Source: an uncultured Anderseniella sp. (GTDB lineage Bacteria > Pseudomonadota > Alphaproteobacteria > Rhizobiales > Aestuariivirgaceae). Taken from it: a stretch of DNA of 32,387 bases. The translations under genes and the position numbers were made by a program. Positions 24,546 to 32,387 of the stretch are shown here, one piece after another (within the stretch, counting starts at the first letter, position 1; every line of letters begins with the position of its first letter). The notes below the pieces were generated by a model. That model was not told the origin of the DNA. It was given only the letters and a program-made list of their open reading frames with translations, and did not search any database. The stretch covers positions 1 through 32,387 of the forward strand of contig CALHUA010000006.1 of NCBI GenBank assembly GCA_938039915.1. The letters run 5' to 3'.

Positions 24546-25072
24546 AATAACCGCTCCTAACCTCTACTCAATCCGCCGCCTACAGTTGTCCTCAACCAAA
24601 TGATGGTCAAACAACGGCGATTTGTACAGCCATCCCACGGGGAAATTTTCGGATATACACAAAGTTGATCGATGTTGGCGCAAGCGCTGCAATCACCGGT
24701 TGTCTTAACGCCCGGTTAACCGTTTGAAAATCCGGCTTTTTTGTGATTTTTTTGTGACTCTCATGTTTTTCCGGTTTAATTTTTTTTCTTGGCAAACCTG
24801 TGCGCAACCCGGTCTGATCCCCGGCATCGGCGACCTTTCCGGCGGATGCGACTGCCAGAAACCGGCATGTAAGACCGCGAATCAACACCGGAAGAGAGAC
24901 CTTGCAGTCTCAATACCAGGCCGTATCCGGGGTCTAAATTCTCATTTTTTGAATAACAATGCTCCGCTGTGGGCAACACATGATCGCAACACTGCAATTT
25001 TGCATTTTTTATAGTCAATTTGTCGCACGTCTGTACAGTGTTGATCAAGGAAGCAGAGGAGGGAACCATATC
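24546..25072. other. Intergenic region, 527 bp
   Basis: It separates the divergent CSD and BCCT genes. The middle is unusually T-rich on the plus strand (CTTTTTTGTGATTTTTTTGTG, TTTAATTTTTTTTC). No coding frame looks convincing; the 93-aa minus frame has no family features. Promoters for both genes should lie here. I looked for a riboswitch-like pattern near the T-rich part and saw none that fits. Confidence 0.6.
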
Positions 25073-26734
25073 ATGGCACTGAAGCCAGCACTTACTGATC
25101 TTCCGATCAAGACGGCGGATGCCGGATTTTACAAAGGGTTCAGTAAGGACGTTACCATCGCGTCCAAATTCATTATTGGCGGACTTGTAATCTGGGCAGT
25201 GGCGTTTCCGGAACAGGCCGGAGCGGTACTCAACAAGTTCAATTCATTCATTCTGAGCAATTTCGCTACCTGGTATATCTGGGTGGTGGCGCTGTTTGTC
25301 CTGGTGTGCATTCTGCTGGCCATCTGGCCTGCGGCGGGCAAGCTCAATCTGGGCCAGGACGGGGAAAAGCCGGAGTTTTCCAACTTCTCCTGGTTCTCCA
25401 TGATGTTCGGCGCCGGTATCGGCGTCGGCATGCTGACCTGGGCGGTGGCAGAACCGGTTTATCATTTCGGCAATAACCCGGAGGTGATCAAGGGCCTGAC
25501 CAATGGCGGCACTGCGGACAATATCCGCATGGCCTATAAGTGGTCGTTCCTGCACTGGGGGCTTGGTGCGTGGGCGTGTTATGCCATCGCCGGACTGGCG
25601 CTGGCGTTCTTCAGCTATCGCCGCAACCTGCCGCTGACCATCCGCTCATCGCTGACGCCTTTGTTCGGCAAGACGCTGTCCGGCCCGTTCGGCAACGTGA
25701 TTGATATTGTTGCCGTGGTGGCCACCATTTTGGGTGTGGCCCAGACGCTGGGCTTTGGCGTCGAGCAGTTTGTGTCCGGTCTTGCCCGCATCGGCATTGG
25801 CGGCCTGCAGACCGCGGAAGGCACGGCCAGTTCGGCCGGCATCATCGTGGCCATCGTAGCGATCATGGGGGCCTCGACGCTGTCAGCCCTGTCGGGTGTC
25901 GGCAAGGGCATCAAGTGGCTGTCCAACATCAACATGGTGCTGTCCATTGCGCTGCTTTCGTTCTTCCTGCTGTTCGGCTCGACATTCTTCGGCCTGCAGG
26001 CACTTGTGGTCGGCATCTGGGACTATCTCATTGCCATGCCGGACATGATGTTCCGGGTCTGGCAGGGTGACGGCAATCCGGACAGCGTGGCGACGAAGCT
26101 GGCTGGCTGGCAGGGCGCATGGTCTGTGTTCTACTGGGCCTGGTGGGTGGCGTTTGCACCGTTTGTGGGTTTGTTCCTGGCGCGTATTTCCAAAGGCCGG
26201 ACGATCCGCGAGTTTGTGCTCGGTGCCATGATCGTACCGTCACTGATGTGCTTTGTGTGGTTCACCTGGGCCGGTGGCACCGCCATTGATCTGGAGCTGA
26301 ACGGTGGTGCCGGCGGCGTCATCACCTCGGCACCTGACGGTGACAAGATCTTTGCCATGACCAACTTCATGCTGTCACCGATTTCCGAAGTGCTGTCGTG
26401 GCTGATGTCGTTCATGATCGTGGTGTTGCTGATGACCTACCTGGTCACCTCGGCTGACAGTGCGGTGCTGATTGTGAACACCATCAATGCCGCCGGTGAT
26501 GAGGGCCCCAAGGCGCGTCCGCACATCATCTTCTGGGGTGTCGCGCTTGGCGCCGTGGTTGCCGCTTTGCTGCTGGTGGGTGGCCTGAAGGCCATTCAGA
26601 CGGCCATGGTGATCGGGGCACTGCCGTTTTCCATTGTGATGATGTTGATGTGCTTTGCGCTGATCAAGGCCATCTACAATGACAGCCGGCGTGAAAAGGC
26701 CGGCATGGACACGGTCGTCAACGCGGCCGAATAG
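25073..26734 (+). CDS. BCCT-family betaine/carnitine/choline-type transporter 1
   Basis: From the ATG at 25073, behind GGAGGG, the protein is 553 aa; the track start lies in leader sequence. About twelve membrane segments are visible. The glycine-rich TM3 stretch GAGIGVGMLTWAVAEP (113-128) and the TM8 region FYWAWWVAFAPFVGLFLARISKGRT are BCCT hallmarks. Three aromatic-box tryptophans are kept; the position of BetP W377 is Phe. These carriers move quaternary-ammonium compounds by Na+ or H+ symport in the inner membrane. The short tails argue for nutrient uptake rather than osmosensing. It is followed by a strong terminator. Confidence 0.95.
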   Translation: MALKPALTDLPIKTADAGFYKGFSKDVTIASKFIIGGLVIWAVAFPEQAGAVLNKFNSFILSNFATWYIWVVALFVLVCILLAIWPAAGKLNLGQDGEKPEFSNFSWFSMMFGAGIGVGMLTWAVAEPVYHFGNNPEVIKGLTNGGTADNIRMAYKWSFLHWGLGAWACYAIAGLALAFFSYRRNLPLTIRSSLTPLFGKTLSGPFGNVIDIVAVVATILGVAQTLGFGVEQFVSGLARIGIGGLQTAEGTASSAGIIVAIVAIMGASTLSALSGVGKGIKWLSNINMVLSIALLSFFLLFGSTFFGLQALVVGIWDYLIAMPDMMFRVWQGDGNPDSVATKLAGWQGAWSVFYWAWWVAFAPFVGLFLARISKGRTIREFVLGAMIVPSLMCFVWFTWAGGTAIDLELNGGAGGVITSAPDGDKIFAMTNFMLSPISEVLSWLMSFMIVVLLMTYLVTSADSAVLIVNTINAAGDEGPKARPHIIFWGVALGAVVAALLLVGGLKAIQTAMVIGALPFSIVMMLMCFALIKAIYNDSRREKAGMDTVVNAAE

Positions 26735-26758
26735 GCCTGGCAGACAAAAACCAAGGAA

Positions 26759-26786
26759 CCCCGCTGCTCGCGCAGCGGGGGTTTTT
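26759..26786 (+). terminator. Intrinsic terminator after BCCT gene 1
   Basis: CCCCGCTGC and GCAGCGGGG form a perfect 9-bp stem with loop TCGC, followed by GTTTTTG. On the minus strand a T-rich stretch also follows, so it may serve the convergent LysR gene. Confidence 0.9.
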
Positions 26787-26799
26787 GTTTGATCTGATA

Positions 26800-27687
26800 T
26801 CAGGTTTCGTCGGCAGTTCGGGCCGCGAGCGATCTTACAATCGACTGGAAGTTGTTTGTTACGGGAGACAAGCGGGTACGGGTTCGCCGCAGAATATCGA
26901 TACGCCGTCTAGCCAATGGTCTGGCGACCGGCAAGAACTTGATGTCGCCTGCTGCATTGTCCACCACCAGGCGCGGCAATACTGTAATACCGACATCGGC
27001 ACGAACCATTGCCATAAGCGATGTGGTATTTCGAACCATCAGTGTGGAGTTTCGGATAATACGCTGAATGGTGTCATCGGAAATTTGCGCACACAGTCCA
27101 TTTGCAATGAACGGCCATGCCGCAAGATCATTCCAGGCAAGCGGACCGGTTGATTTTGCCAGCGGGTGATCTGCCCGGCAAACGATCCCGAATGCGTCCG
27201 AAAACAGTTCTTCACTTTCAATCTCGCTGTTCTGCCCGGGGCCGGTTGCAATTCCGATATCTACGCGTTCACGTTCCAGTTCACGCAACACGGCTGCCGA
27301 ATCCATATCCTGGATATCAATATGAACGTTGGGATGATCCCGCAGAAACTCCCGGACGATCCCCGGCAAGATGGTTTCCGCGACGGACGGTACGACGGCA
27401 ATGCGCACGACGCCGGACCTGCCTTTCGCATAGTTTTCCATCGCCGTAACGGCACGCCCGAAATGATCGAGCTCACGTGCGGCCTCGTCGAGCGTAAACA
27501 GGCCCAGGGCTGTTAGCTTGCTCTTGCGCTCGGATTCAAACAGGGGAGCGCCGAGATGGTCTTCCAGTTGTTTGAGCATCATGGAAACAGCAGACGGCGT
27601 GCGCCCGAGATTATGTGCGGCATCCGCAAGGTTGCCGTTGCGGGCAACAGTCACGAAGCACCTGAGCATCTCAGTTTTTATAGCCAA
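26800..27687 (-). CDS. LysR-family transcriptional regulator
   Basis: The 295-aa protein starts at TTG (MAIKTEMLRCFVTVARNGNL), with AGGA nine bases ahead. An ATG six codons in would cut the first helix. The N-terminal winged HTH (NLADAAHNLGRTPSAVSMMLKQLEDHLG) is followed by a helix and an effector-binding domain from about 92 (VVRIAVVPSVAETILPGIVREF). It is divergent from the aldehyde dehydrogenase/M19/BCCT genes and convergent with BCCT gene 1, so it probably controls this locus in response to the transported compound or a breakdown product. Confidence 0.95.
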   Translation of the reverse strand: MAIKTEMLRCFVTVARNGNLADAAHNLGRTPSAVSMMLKQLEDHLGAPLFESERKSKLTALGLFTLDEAARELDHFGRAVTAMENYAKGRSGVVRIAVVPSVAETILPGIVREFLRDHPNVHIDIQDMDSAAVLRELERERVDIGIATGPGQNSEIESEELFSDAFGIVCRADHPLAKSTGPLAWNDLAAWPFIANGLCAQISDDTIQRIIRNSTLMVRNTTSLMAMVRADVGITVLPRLVVDNAAGDIKFLPVARPLARRRIDILRRTRTRLSPVTNNFQSIVRSLAARTADET

Positions 27688-27698
27688 TTACAGTTTTC

Positions 27699-27714
27699 CT
27701 GAAATTAACTTCAG
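27699..27714. promoter_or_regulatory. Candidate LysR-type dyad
   Basis: CTGAAATTAACTTCAG has perfect 5-bp arms (CTGAA/TTCAG) around an AT-rich 6-bp centre. It lies 12 bp upstream of the LysR start, in the gap shared with the ALDH gene, and a similar CTGAAATC motif follows. Confidence 0.45.
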
Positions 27715-27806
27715 AAATTTGACTTTGACTGAAATCAATGGCCGTGTCCATACTTGCCGCTGGTAGCGCCCTGCCCGGCTGGTGGGACCTGGCGCAAGGA
27801 GGGGAT

Positions 27807-29255
27807 ATGACGAACCGGAATTTCAGCTTCATCGGCGGCGAATGGGTTGCCGGTGACAGCGAGATCGAAAACAGGAATCCATCCGATGTTTCCGACCTTA
27901 TCGGCACCTATGCTCAAGCCGGCGTGGACCAGCTTGAATCCGCGCTGGATGCCGCCCGCGCAGCACAAATACAATGGCGCAGCACAGGCATAGAGCAACG
28001 GTACAATGCCTTGATGGCAATTGGTCAGGAAATGATTGCCCGCTCCGGCGAACTTGGCGAGTTGCTGTCCCGCGAGGAGGGCAAACCCCGTGCCGAAGGT
28101 GTCGGAGAGGTTTATCGTGCCGGCCAGTTCTTCACCTATTACGCCGCCGAGACACTGCGCCAGATAGGCGATACCGCCGATTCGGTACGCGACAATATCG
28201 AGATAGACATACGGCGCGAACCTGTTGGTGTCGTAGCAATCATTTCACCGTGGAATTTTCCCATCGCAACTGCGAGCTGGAAAATCGCCCCTGCACTCGC
28301 TTTCGGTAATGCAGTTATCTGGAAGCCCGCGAACCTGACGCCCGCATCTGCTGTCGCCTTTGCTGAGATCGTGGAAAAACAGGATCTCCCGCGTGGGCTT
28401 TTCAATCTTGTAATGGGTTCGGGCAACGCTGTCGGCCAGCACCTGGTGGAAAGCTCCAAGGTGGATGCGATATCGTTTACCGGTTCGGTGCCGGTCGGCA
28501 AATCCATTGCAGCGGCAGCCCAGAACTTCACCAAGATACAACTTGAAATGGGCTCGAAGAATGCACTGGTAGTGATGGATGACTGCGATCTCGATCTTGC
28601 CGCTTCCTGCGCGCTGAACGGTGCGTTTGGCAGTACTGGCCAGAAATGCACAGCATCATCCAGGTTGATCGTACACCAGAACGTGCATGATGAATTCGTG
28701 GACAAGCTGGTGGCGGGTGCGCAGGCCTTCAAGGTCGGCCACGCATTGGAAGAAGGCACCCAGATCGGCCCTGTGGTCAGCGCAGGACAACTGCAGAGCA
28801 ACCTCGACTACATCGAACTCGGCAAGTCCGAAGGTGCCGACCTGCTATGCGGCGGCGGCCGGCTGGAACTCGCAACCGACGGCTACTTCATGCAGCCGGC
28901 CGTATTTGCCGGCACCGACAACTCCATGCGGATCAATCGCGAGGAGATGTTCGCCCCCATTGCCTGCGTCATCAAGACTGGCTCGTATGAGGAAGCGCTG
29001 CACTGCGTCAACGACACCGCGTTCGGCCTGACGTCAGGCATTGTCACCCGCTCGCTGTCGCGCGCTTCGCATTTCCGGCGCAACGCCAGAACCGGCTGTG
29101 TGATGGTCAACCTGCCCACGGCGGGAACAGACTACCATGTTCCCTTTGGAGGGCGCGGTGACAGCTCGTACGGACCACGCGAACAAGGCGGCTATGCGAA
29201 GGAATTCTATACAACTGTCAAAACCGCCTATATCGCATCCGGCGACCCGACATGA
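27807..29255 (+). CDS. Aldehyde dehydrogenase (alpha-ketoglutarate semialdehyde dehydrogenase-like)
   Basis: The start is the ATG at 27807, behind the strong AAGGAGGGG; the product is 482 aa, full family length. Catalytic residues are N150 (SPWN), K173 (WKPAN), E247 (LEMGS) and C281 (GQKCTASSR). The C-terminal VNLPTAGTDYHVPFGGRG and SSYGPREQG stretches resemble the alpha-ketoglutaric semialdehyde dehydrogenases of hydroxyproline and pentose pathways more than betaine aldehyde dehydrogenases; this is from memory. It oxidises an aldehyde to an acid with NAD(P)+. It is coupled to the M19 gene by a 4-bp overlap. Confidence 0.92.
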   Translation: MTNRNFSFIGGEWVAGDSEIENRNPSDVSDLIGTYAQAGVDQLESALDAARAAQIQWRSTGIEQRYNALMAIGQEMIARSGELGELLSREEGKPRAEGVGEVYRAGQFFTYYAAETLRQIGDTADSVRDNIEIDIRREPVGVVAIISPWNFPIATASWKIAPALAFGNAVIWKPANLTPASAVAFAEIVEKQDLPRGLFNLVMGSGNAVGQHLVESSKVDAISFTGSVPVGKSIAAAAQNFTKIQLEMGSKNALVVMDDCDLDLAASCALNGAFGSTGQKCTASSRLIVHQNVHDEFVDKLVAGAQAFKVGHALEEGTQIGPVVSAGQLQSNLDYIELGKSEGADLLCGGGRLELATDGYFMQPAVFAGTDNSMRINREEMFAPIACVIKTGSYEEALHCVNDTAFGLTSGIVTRSLSRASHFRRNARTGCVMVNLPTAGTDYHVPFGGRGDSSYGPREQGGYAKEFYTTVKTAYIASGDPT

Positions 29256-30283
29256 GCAATCCTGGCCATAGCCCGCGTATTGATTGCCTGCAATATGCCA
29301 ACTGGTCGGAGAAGATCTTCCGCCAGATGCGCAGCGGCAACGTGGACGCGGTGCATGTAACGATTGCCTACCATGAAAACTTTCGCGAAACGGTCCACAA
29401 TATCGAACGCTGGAACCGGTGGTTCGAGCAACTTCCCGAACTGATATTCCAGGGCCGGACCGCGGAGGACGTGCAACTGGCACGGGAAACCGGCAGGACT
29501 GCAATTTTCTTCGGATTTCAAAACCCCTCGCCAATGGAAGACGACATTGGCCTTGTCGAAGTCCTGCACACCCTTGGCGCCCGCTTCATGCAACTGAGCT
29601 ACAACAATCAGTCCCTGCTCGCGACCGGATGCTATGAGGCCGATGATAGCGGCATCACCCGCATGGGCCGCCAGGTCATCAGGGAAATGAACCGTGTCGG
29701 CATGGTTATCGACATGAGCCATTCCGCTGAGCGTTCCACCCTCGAGGCAATTGAAATTTCTGAACGCCCCATCGCCATCACCCATGCAAACCCTGCCTTC
29801 TGGCACCCGGCTCTGCGAAACAAGTCTGATGATGTTCTGCGCGCCCTGGGACAATCCGGCGGCATGTTGGGATTTTCGGTCTACCCGCATCATCTTAAAG
29901 GCTCCTCAGACTGCTCTCTGCAGAGCTTCTGCGATATGATAGCCCGCACGGCCGACCTCATGGGACCGGACCGGATCGGGATCGGCACCGACCTTTGCCA
30001 GGATCAGCCGGACACGGTCGTCGAGTGGATGCGGGTCGGTCGCTGGACCAAGGAAATCGACTATGGCGAAGGCTCCCGCGAAAATGCCGGGTTTCCCGAA
30101 ATGCCGTCATGGTTCGGTGACAACACCGATTTTGCAAACATTGAGACAGGGTTGCGTGCTGCCGGTTTTGATGCCGAAGGGGTCGCAGCCGTCATGGGTA
30201 ACAACTGGCTACGGTTCTATGGTCAGAGTTTCGGCACACACACATCGTCGGTCACCGACGGTCGAGTACAAGCTGCGCAATAA
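29252..30283 (+). CDS. M19 (renal dipeptidase)-family protein with altered metal site
   Basis: The 343-aa protein has the amidohydrolase-type fold of M19. Compared with human renal dipeptidase, the HxD at the N terminus is replaced (IDCLQY, so L13 and Y15), the bridging Glu is Gln90 (GFQN) and the active-site His is Tyr117. The second-site His157 (DMSH), His178 (ITHANP), Arg189 and Asp247 (IGIGTD) remain. I recall a group of bacterial M19 proteins sharing the IDxLQYxNW form, so this may be a subfamily rather than damage. Some are found near dimethylglycine/betaine catabolic genes in pseudomonads (from memory). Its ATG overlaps the ALDH stop. Confidence 0.85.
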   Translation: MSNPGHSPRIDCLQYANWSEKIFRQMRSGNVDAVHVTIAYHENFRETVHNIERWNRWFEQLPELIFQGRTAEDVQLARETGRTAIFFGFQNPSPMEDDIGLVEVLHTLGARFMQLSYNNQSLLATGCYEADDSGITRMGRQVIREMNRVGMVIDMSHSAERSTLEAIEISERPIAITHANPAFWHPALRNKSDDVLRALGQSGGMLGFSVYPHHLKGSSDCSLQSFCDMIARTADLMGPDRIGIGTDLCQDQPDTVVEWMRVGRWTKEIDYGEGSRENAGFPEMPSWFGDNTDFANIETGLRAAGFDAEGVAAVMGNNWLRFYGQSFGTHTSSVTDGRVQAAQ

Positions 30284-30370
30284 GCAGTAGAACGGCGGCA
30301 TTTCCCGGGAAGTGTCACTGCTAAAAAACATCTGCAACAATCACTGGGATAGGAAACTGGGATCAAGAAC

Positions 30371-32209
30371 ATGACAATAAAAGCACCTTTTACGGAACTT
30401 GAGATCAAGAAGTCTCCGGCAGGCTTCTATGAAGGCTACAGCATACCCATCGCCCTGATCAGCAAGCTGACAATGGTATTGCTGGTGATATGGGCGCTGG
30501 TCTGGCCGGCCAACGCAAATGGCGTACTGGGCAGTGTTAATTCATCACTGCTGCAGGGATTCAACGGGTTTTACATTATCATTGTCGGGCTGTTTGCTGT
30601 GTTCCTGGCAGTTATAGCAATCCTGCCACAAACCGGGAAGCGCCTGATGGGGCGCGCCGGTGAAGCACCGGAGTTTTCAAACTTCTCCTGGTTTTCAATG
30701 ATGTTCGGTGCCGGTCTCGGCGTCGGCCTGATGGTGTTCGCCACCGCTGAACCACTCGGGCTTTGGGGATCGAACCCCGAAACTGTTTCAGGTGCGGTGA
30801 AGGGCAACAGTCCGGAAGCGCTGACCAGCGCCTACAGGTACACTTTCCTGCACTACGGTTTTCATGCCTGGTCCATCTATGTCGTGACCGGCCTGTCACT
30901 GGCCTATTACGCCTATACCCGCGACATGCCGCTGACCATCCGCTCGGCTCTGACGCCGTTGTTCGGCAAACTCCTGAACGGTCCGCTTGGCCACATCGTC
31001 GATGTTCTCGGTGTTGTAGCTACAATTCTGGGTGTGTCGGTGACCATCGGTTTCGGCGTCAGCCAGTTCATTGACGGCATGTACGCCATTACCGGGATGG
31101 ACTGGATGATGGATCTGACAGGCGATGCGCCCAAACCGGGTACTGTCGGTCTGATAGTCGGCCTGGTGTGCATTATGGGCATGTCGATCATTTCGGCTGT
31201 CTCAGGCGTGGGACGCGGAGTGAAATACCTCTCCAACCTCAATCTGGTGCTTTCACTCATCCTGTTGCTGACATTCGTCATCTTCGGCTCGTTCCTGTTT
31301 GCCATGACGACGTACGCCACGGCACTGGCAGATTACATCTGGAACTTCCTGTCGCTGTCGTTCGGCGCCTACGGACCACAGTCAGCAGAAGCCTATGCAG
31401 CGGCCCTGCCGGCAGAAGCCAAGGCAGTTGCCAGCGAACTTTATGGCGGTGCCACCAATGCCTGGGGATCACTGGAAGGCTTCCAGAAGGGCCTCACAGG
31501 AACCGCAGCAGCACTGGCGCCTGAGGTTCAGACCGCCGCGTACAATGCAGGTACCCAGGGCCGTCAGTTCGGATGGCAATCCGGCTGGACCACGTTCTAC
31601 TGGGCATGGTGGATTGCATTCTCGCCATTCGTGGGCCTGTTCCTTGCACGCATCTCGAAAGGACGCACGGTTCGTGAGTTCATCCTGGGTTGTGTCATTG
31701 CACCATCGCTGGTGTGTTTTGCCTGGATGACCATTCTGGGCGGCACTGCAATTGACCTGGAACTGACCGGCGATGCCAATGGCGCGATCATAGCAGCGTC
31801 CAACACAGCCAAGCTGTTCGTCACGCTCGGCCAGATGATATCAGGCGGGTTCCTGACGGCCATCACCATCATGTGTGTGGTGCTGATCATGACATTCCTG
31901 GTTACCTCGGCCGACTCCGGCATCCTGGTGATGAACACCATCATGTCCGGCGGCGAACAGGAAACCGGCATCAAGCACCGCATTGTGTGGGGTGTTATCC
32001 TGACACTGGTGATCGGTACCCTGCTCGTTGCAGGCAAAACCAACGGCGGAGCAGATCCGATGGAGGCCCTGAAGAGCGCCATGATCATCGGTGCGCTGCC
32101 GTTCACCATGGTGATGGGACTGATGTGCGTGTCGCTGACCAAGGCCCTGTATCGCGACGGGCTGCGGGACAAGCACGCAGCAGCCACCGAGGCAGCCCCG
32201 GCTGAGTGA
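30371..32209 (+). CDS. BCCT-family transporter 2 with enlarged loop
   Basis: The 612-aa protein has the BCCT core: GAGLGVGLMVFATAEP (TM3) and FYWAWWIAFSPFVGLFLARISKGRT (TM8), again with Phe at the BetP W377 position. Compared with BCCT 1 it carries about 50-60 extra residues at 337-396, an Ala/Gly-rich helical loop (AEAYAAALPAEAKAVASEL) in front of the Trp box, on the outer side in the expected topology. Its closeness to the ALDH and M19 genes, 87 bp downstream of the latter, suggests uptake of the same compound. It ends in a strong terminator. Confidence 0.95.
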   Translation: MTIKAPFTELEIKKSPAGFYEGYSIPIALISKLTMVLLVIWALVWPANANGVLGSVNSSLLQGFNGFYIIIVGLFAVFLAVIAILPQTGKRLMGRAGEAPEFSNFSWFSMMFGAGLGVGLMVFATAEPLGLWGSNPETVSGAVKGNSPEALTSAYRYTFLHYGFHAWSIYVVTGLSLAYYAYTRDMPLTIRSALTPLFGKLLNGPLGHIVDVLGVVATILGVSVTIGFGVSQFIDGMYAITGMDWMMDLTGDAPKPGTVGLIVGLVCIMGMSIISAVSGVGRGVKYLSNLNLVLSLILLLTFVIFGSFLFAMTTYATALADYIWNFLSLSFGAYGPQSAEAYAAALPAEAKAVASELYGGATNAWGSLEGFQKGLTGTAAALAPEVQTAAYNAGTQGRQFGWQSGWTTFYWAWWIAFSPFVGLFLARISKGRTVREFILGCVIAPSLVCFAWMTILGGTAIDLELTGDANGAIIAASNTAKLFVTLGQMISGGFLTAITIMCVVLIMTFLVTSADSGILVMNTIMSGGEQETGIKHRIVWGVILTLVIGTLLVAGKTNGGADPMEALKSAMIIGALPFTMVMGLMCVSLTKALYRDGLRDKHAAATEAAPAE

Positions 32210-32230
32210 ACGAGGCTGATCTACACGACT

Positions 32231-32262
32231 GGCCCCCGCTGCTTGCGCAGCGGGGGCCTTTT
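32231..32262 (+). terminator. Intrinsic terminator after BCCT gene 2
   Basis: GGCCCCCGCTGC and GCAGCGGGGGCC form a perfect 12-bp stem with loop TTGC, followed by TTTT. Its core stem is the same as that of the terminator after BCCT gene 1. Confidence 0.92.
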
Positions 32263-32269
32263 AGTATTC

Positions 32270-32347
32270 CGCTCACGCAAGCAGCCTGACGGCTGCGCTC
32301 CGCTAGGGCGCACTTCGTGCGGCGCGCGGTCGCGCTTGCCTCAGCAC
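32270..32347. repeat. Dispersed hairpin-rich repeat, copy 2
   Basis: The 78-bp match to 5379-5455 (CGCTCACGCAA to TGCCTCAGCAC) keeps the CGCTAGGGCGCACTTCGTGC core unchanged. It follows the terminator directly and reaches near the window end. Confidence 0.85.
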
Positions 32348-32387
32348 CAAGGTGCATCGGATTCGAGTTCAGGACGAATATTGTGAT

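Noticed and set aside
24607-24888. 93-aa minus-strand ORF in the CSD-BCCT gap
   Set aside because: It has odd composition, no ribosome site, no family motif and crosses the T-rich stretch; judged noncoding.
24880-24950. Possible glycine-riboswitch-like GAGAGACC segment upstream of BCCT 1
   Set aside because: The conserved glycine-aptamer core and closing stems could not be laid out; similarity is limited to a few bases.

Overview
The window looks like chromosomal DNA from an alphaproteobacterium, most likely Hyphomicrobiales (Rhizobiales) and perhaps marine. The evidence is a bacterial NDUFS4-type complex I accessory subunit, a double cold-shock-domain protein directly upstream of a DUF192 protein, moderately high GC, and a mix of many small transporter/regulator pairs. 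No phage, plasmid or transposase backbone is visible. The only phage-like item is a lone GH24 lysozyme gene.

Layout. 0-3 kb: an IlvD/Edd-family dehydratase, a conserved hypothetical and a secreted SnoaL-like protein. 3-5.3 kb (minus strand): a tiny secreted EF-hand protein, an FMO-like flavoprotein and a LysE exporter. 5.3-5.9 kb: a gene-poor stretch holding one copy of a dispersed hairpin repeat and a separate 14-bp inverted repeat. 5.9-11 kb: a PNPOx-like flavoprotein converging on an SDR, a LysR regulator divergent from that SDR, a GNAT, a transglutaminase-like protein and a class I glutamine amidotransferase. 11-14.3 kb: Lrp/AsnC regulator divergent from a second LysE exporter, an ABM monooxygenase, then azlCD divergent from a CGNR/ABATE regulator. 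14.3-17 kb (minus): ArsR-AHSA1 pair, lysozyme, and an orphan P-loop NTPase. 17.3-22.5 kb: a histidine kinase/response regulator operon divergent from an MFS carrier, then two secreted proteins of unknown function. 22.6-24.5 kb (minus): tRNA-Arg(TCT), complex I subunit, tRNA-Pro(TGG), DUF192, double CSD. 25-32.3 kb: a catabolic/transport locus of BCCT carrier, LysR (minus), aldehyde dehydrogenase, M19-family protein and a second BCCT carrier, followed by a terminator and the second copy of the hairpin repeat.

How genes work together. Several loci have a local regulator beside its likely target, with visible dyads between them: LysR/SDR, Lrp/LysE, CGNR/AzlCD, ArsR/AHSA1, LysR/ALDH-M19. The 25-32 kb locus reads as uptake of a betaine-like compound (two BCCT carriers) joined to aldehyde oxidation and an atypical M19 protein. 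The substrate is not determined by the sequence. The most unusual observations are the paired 17-bp operators 42 bp apart at azlC/CGNR, the 44-bp near-perfect palindrome upstream of arsR, the missing metal ligands in the M19 protein, the missing Tyr/Lys in the SDR, and the two-copy hairpin repeat. I did not find a clearly new defence or mobile system.
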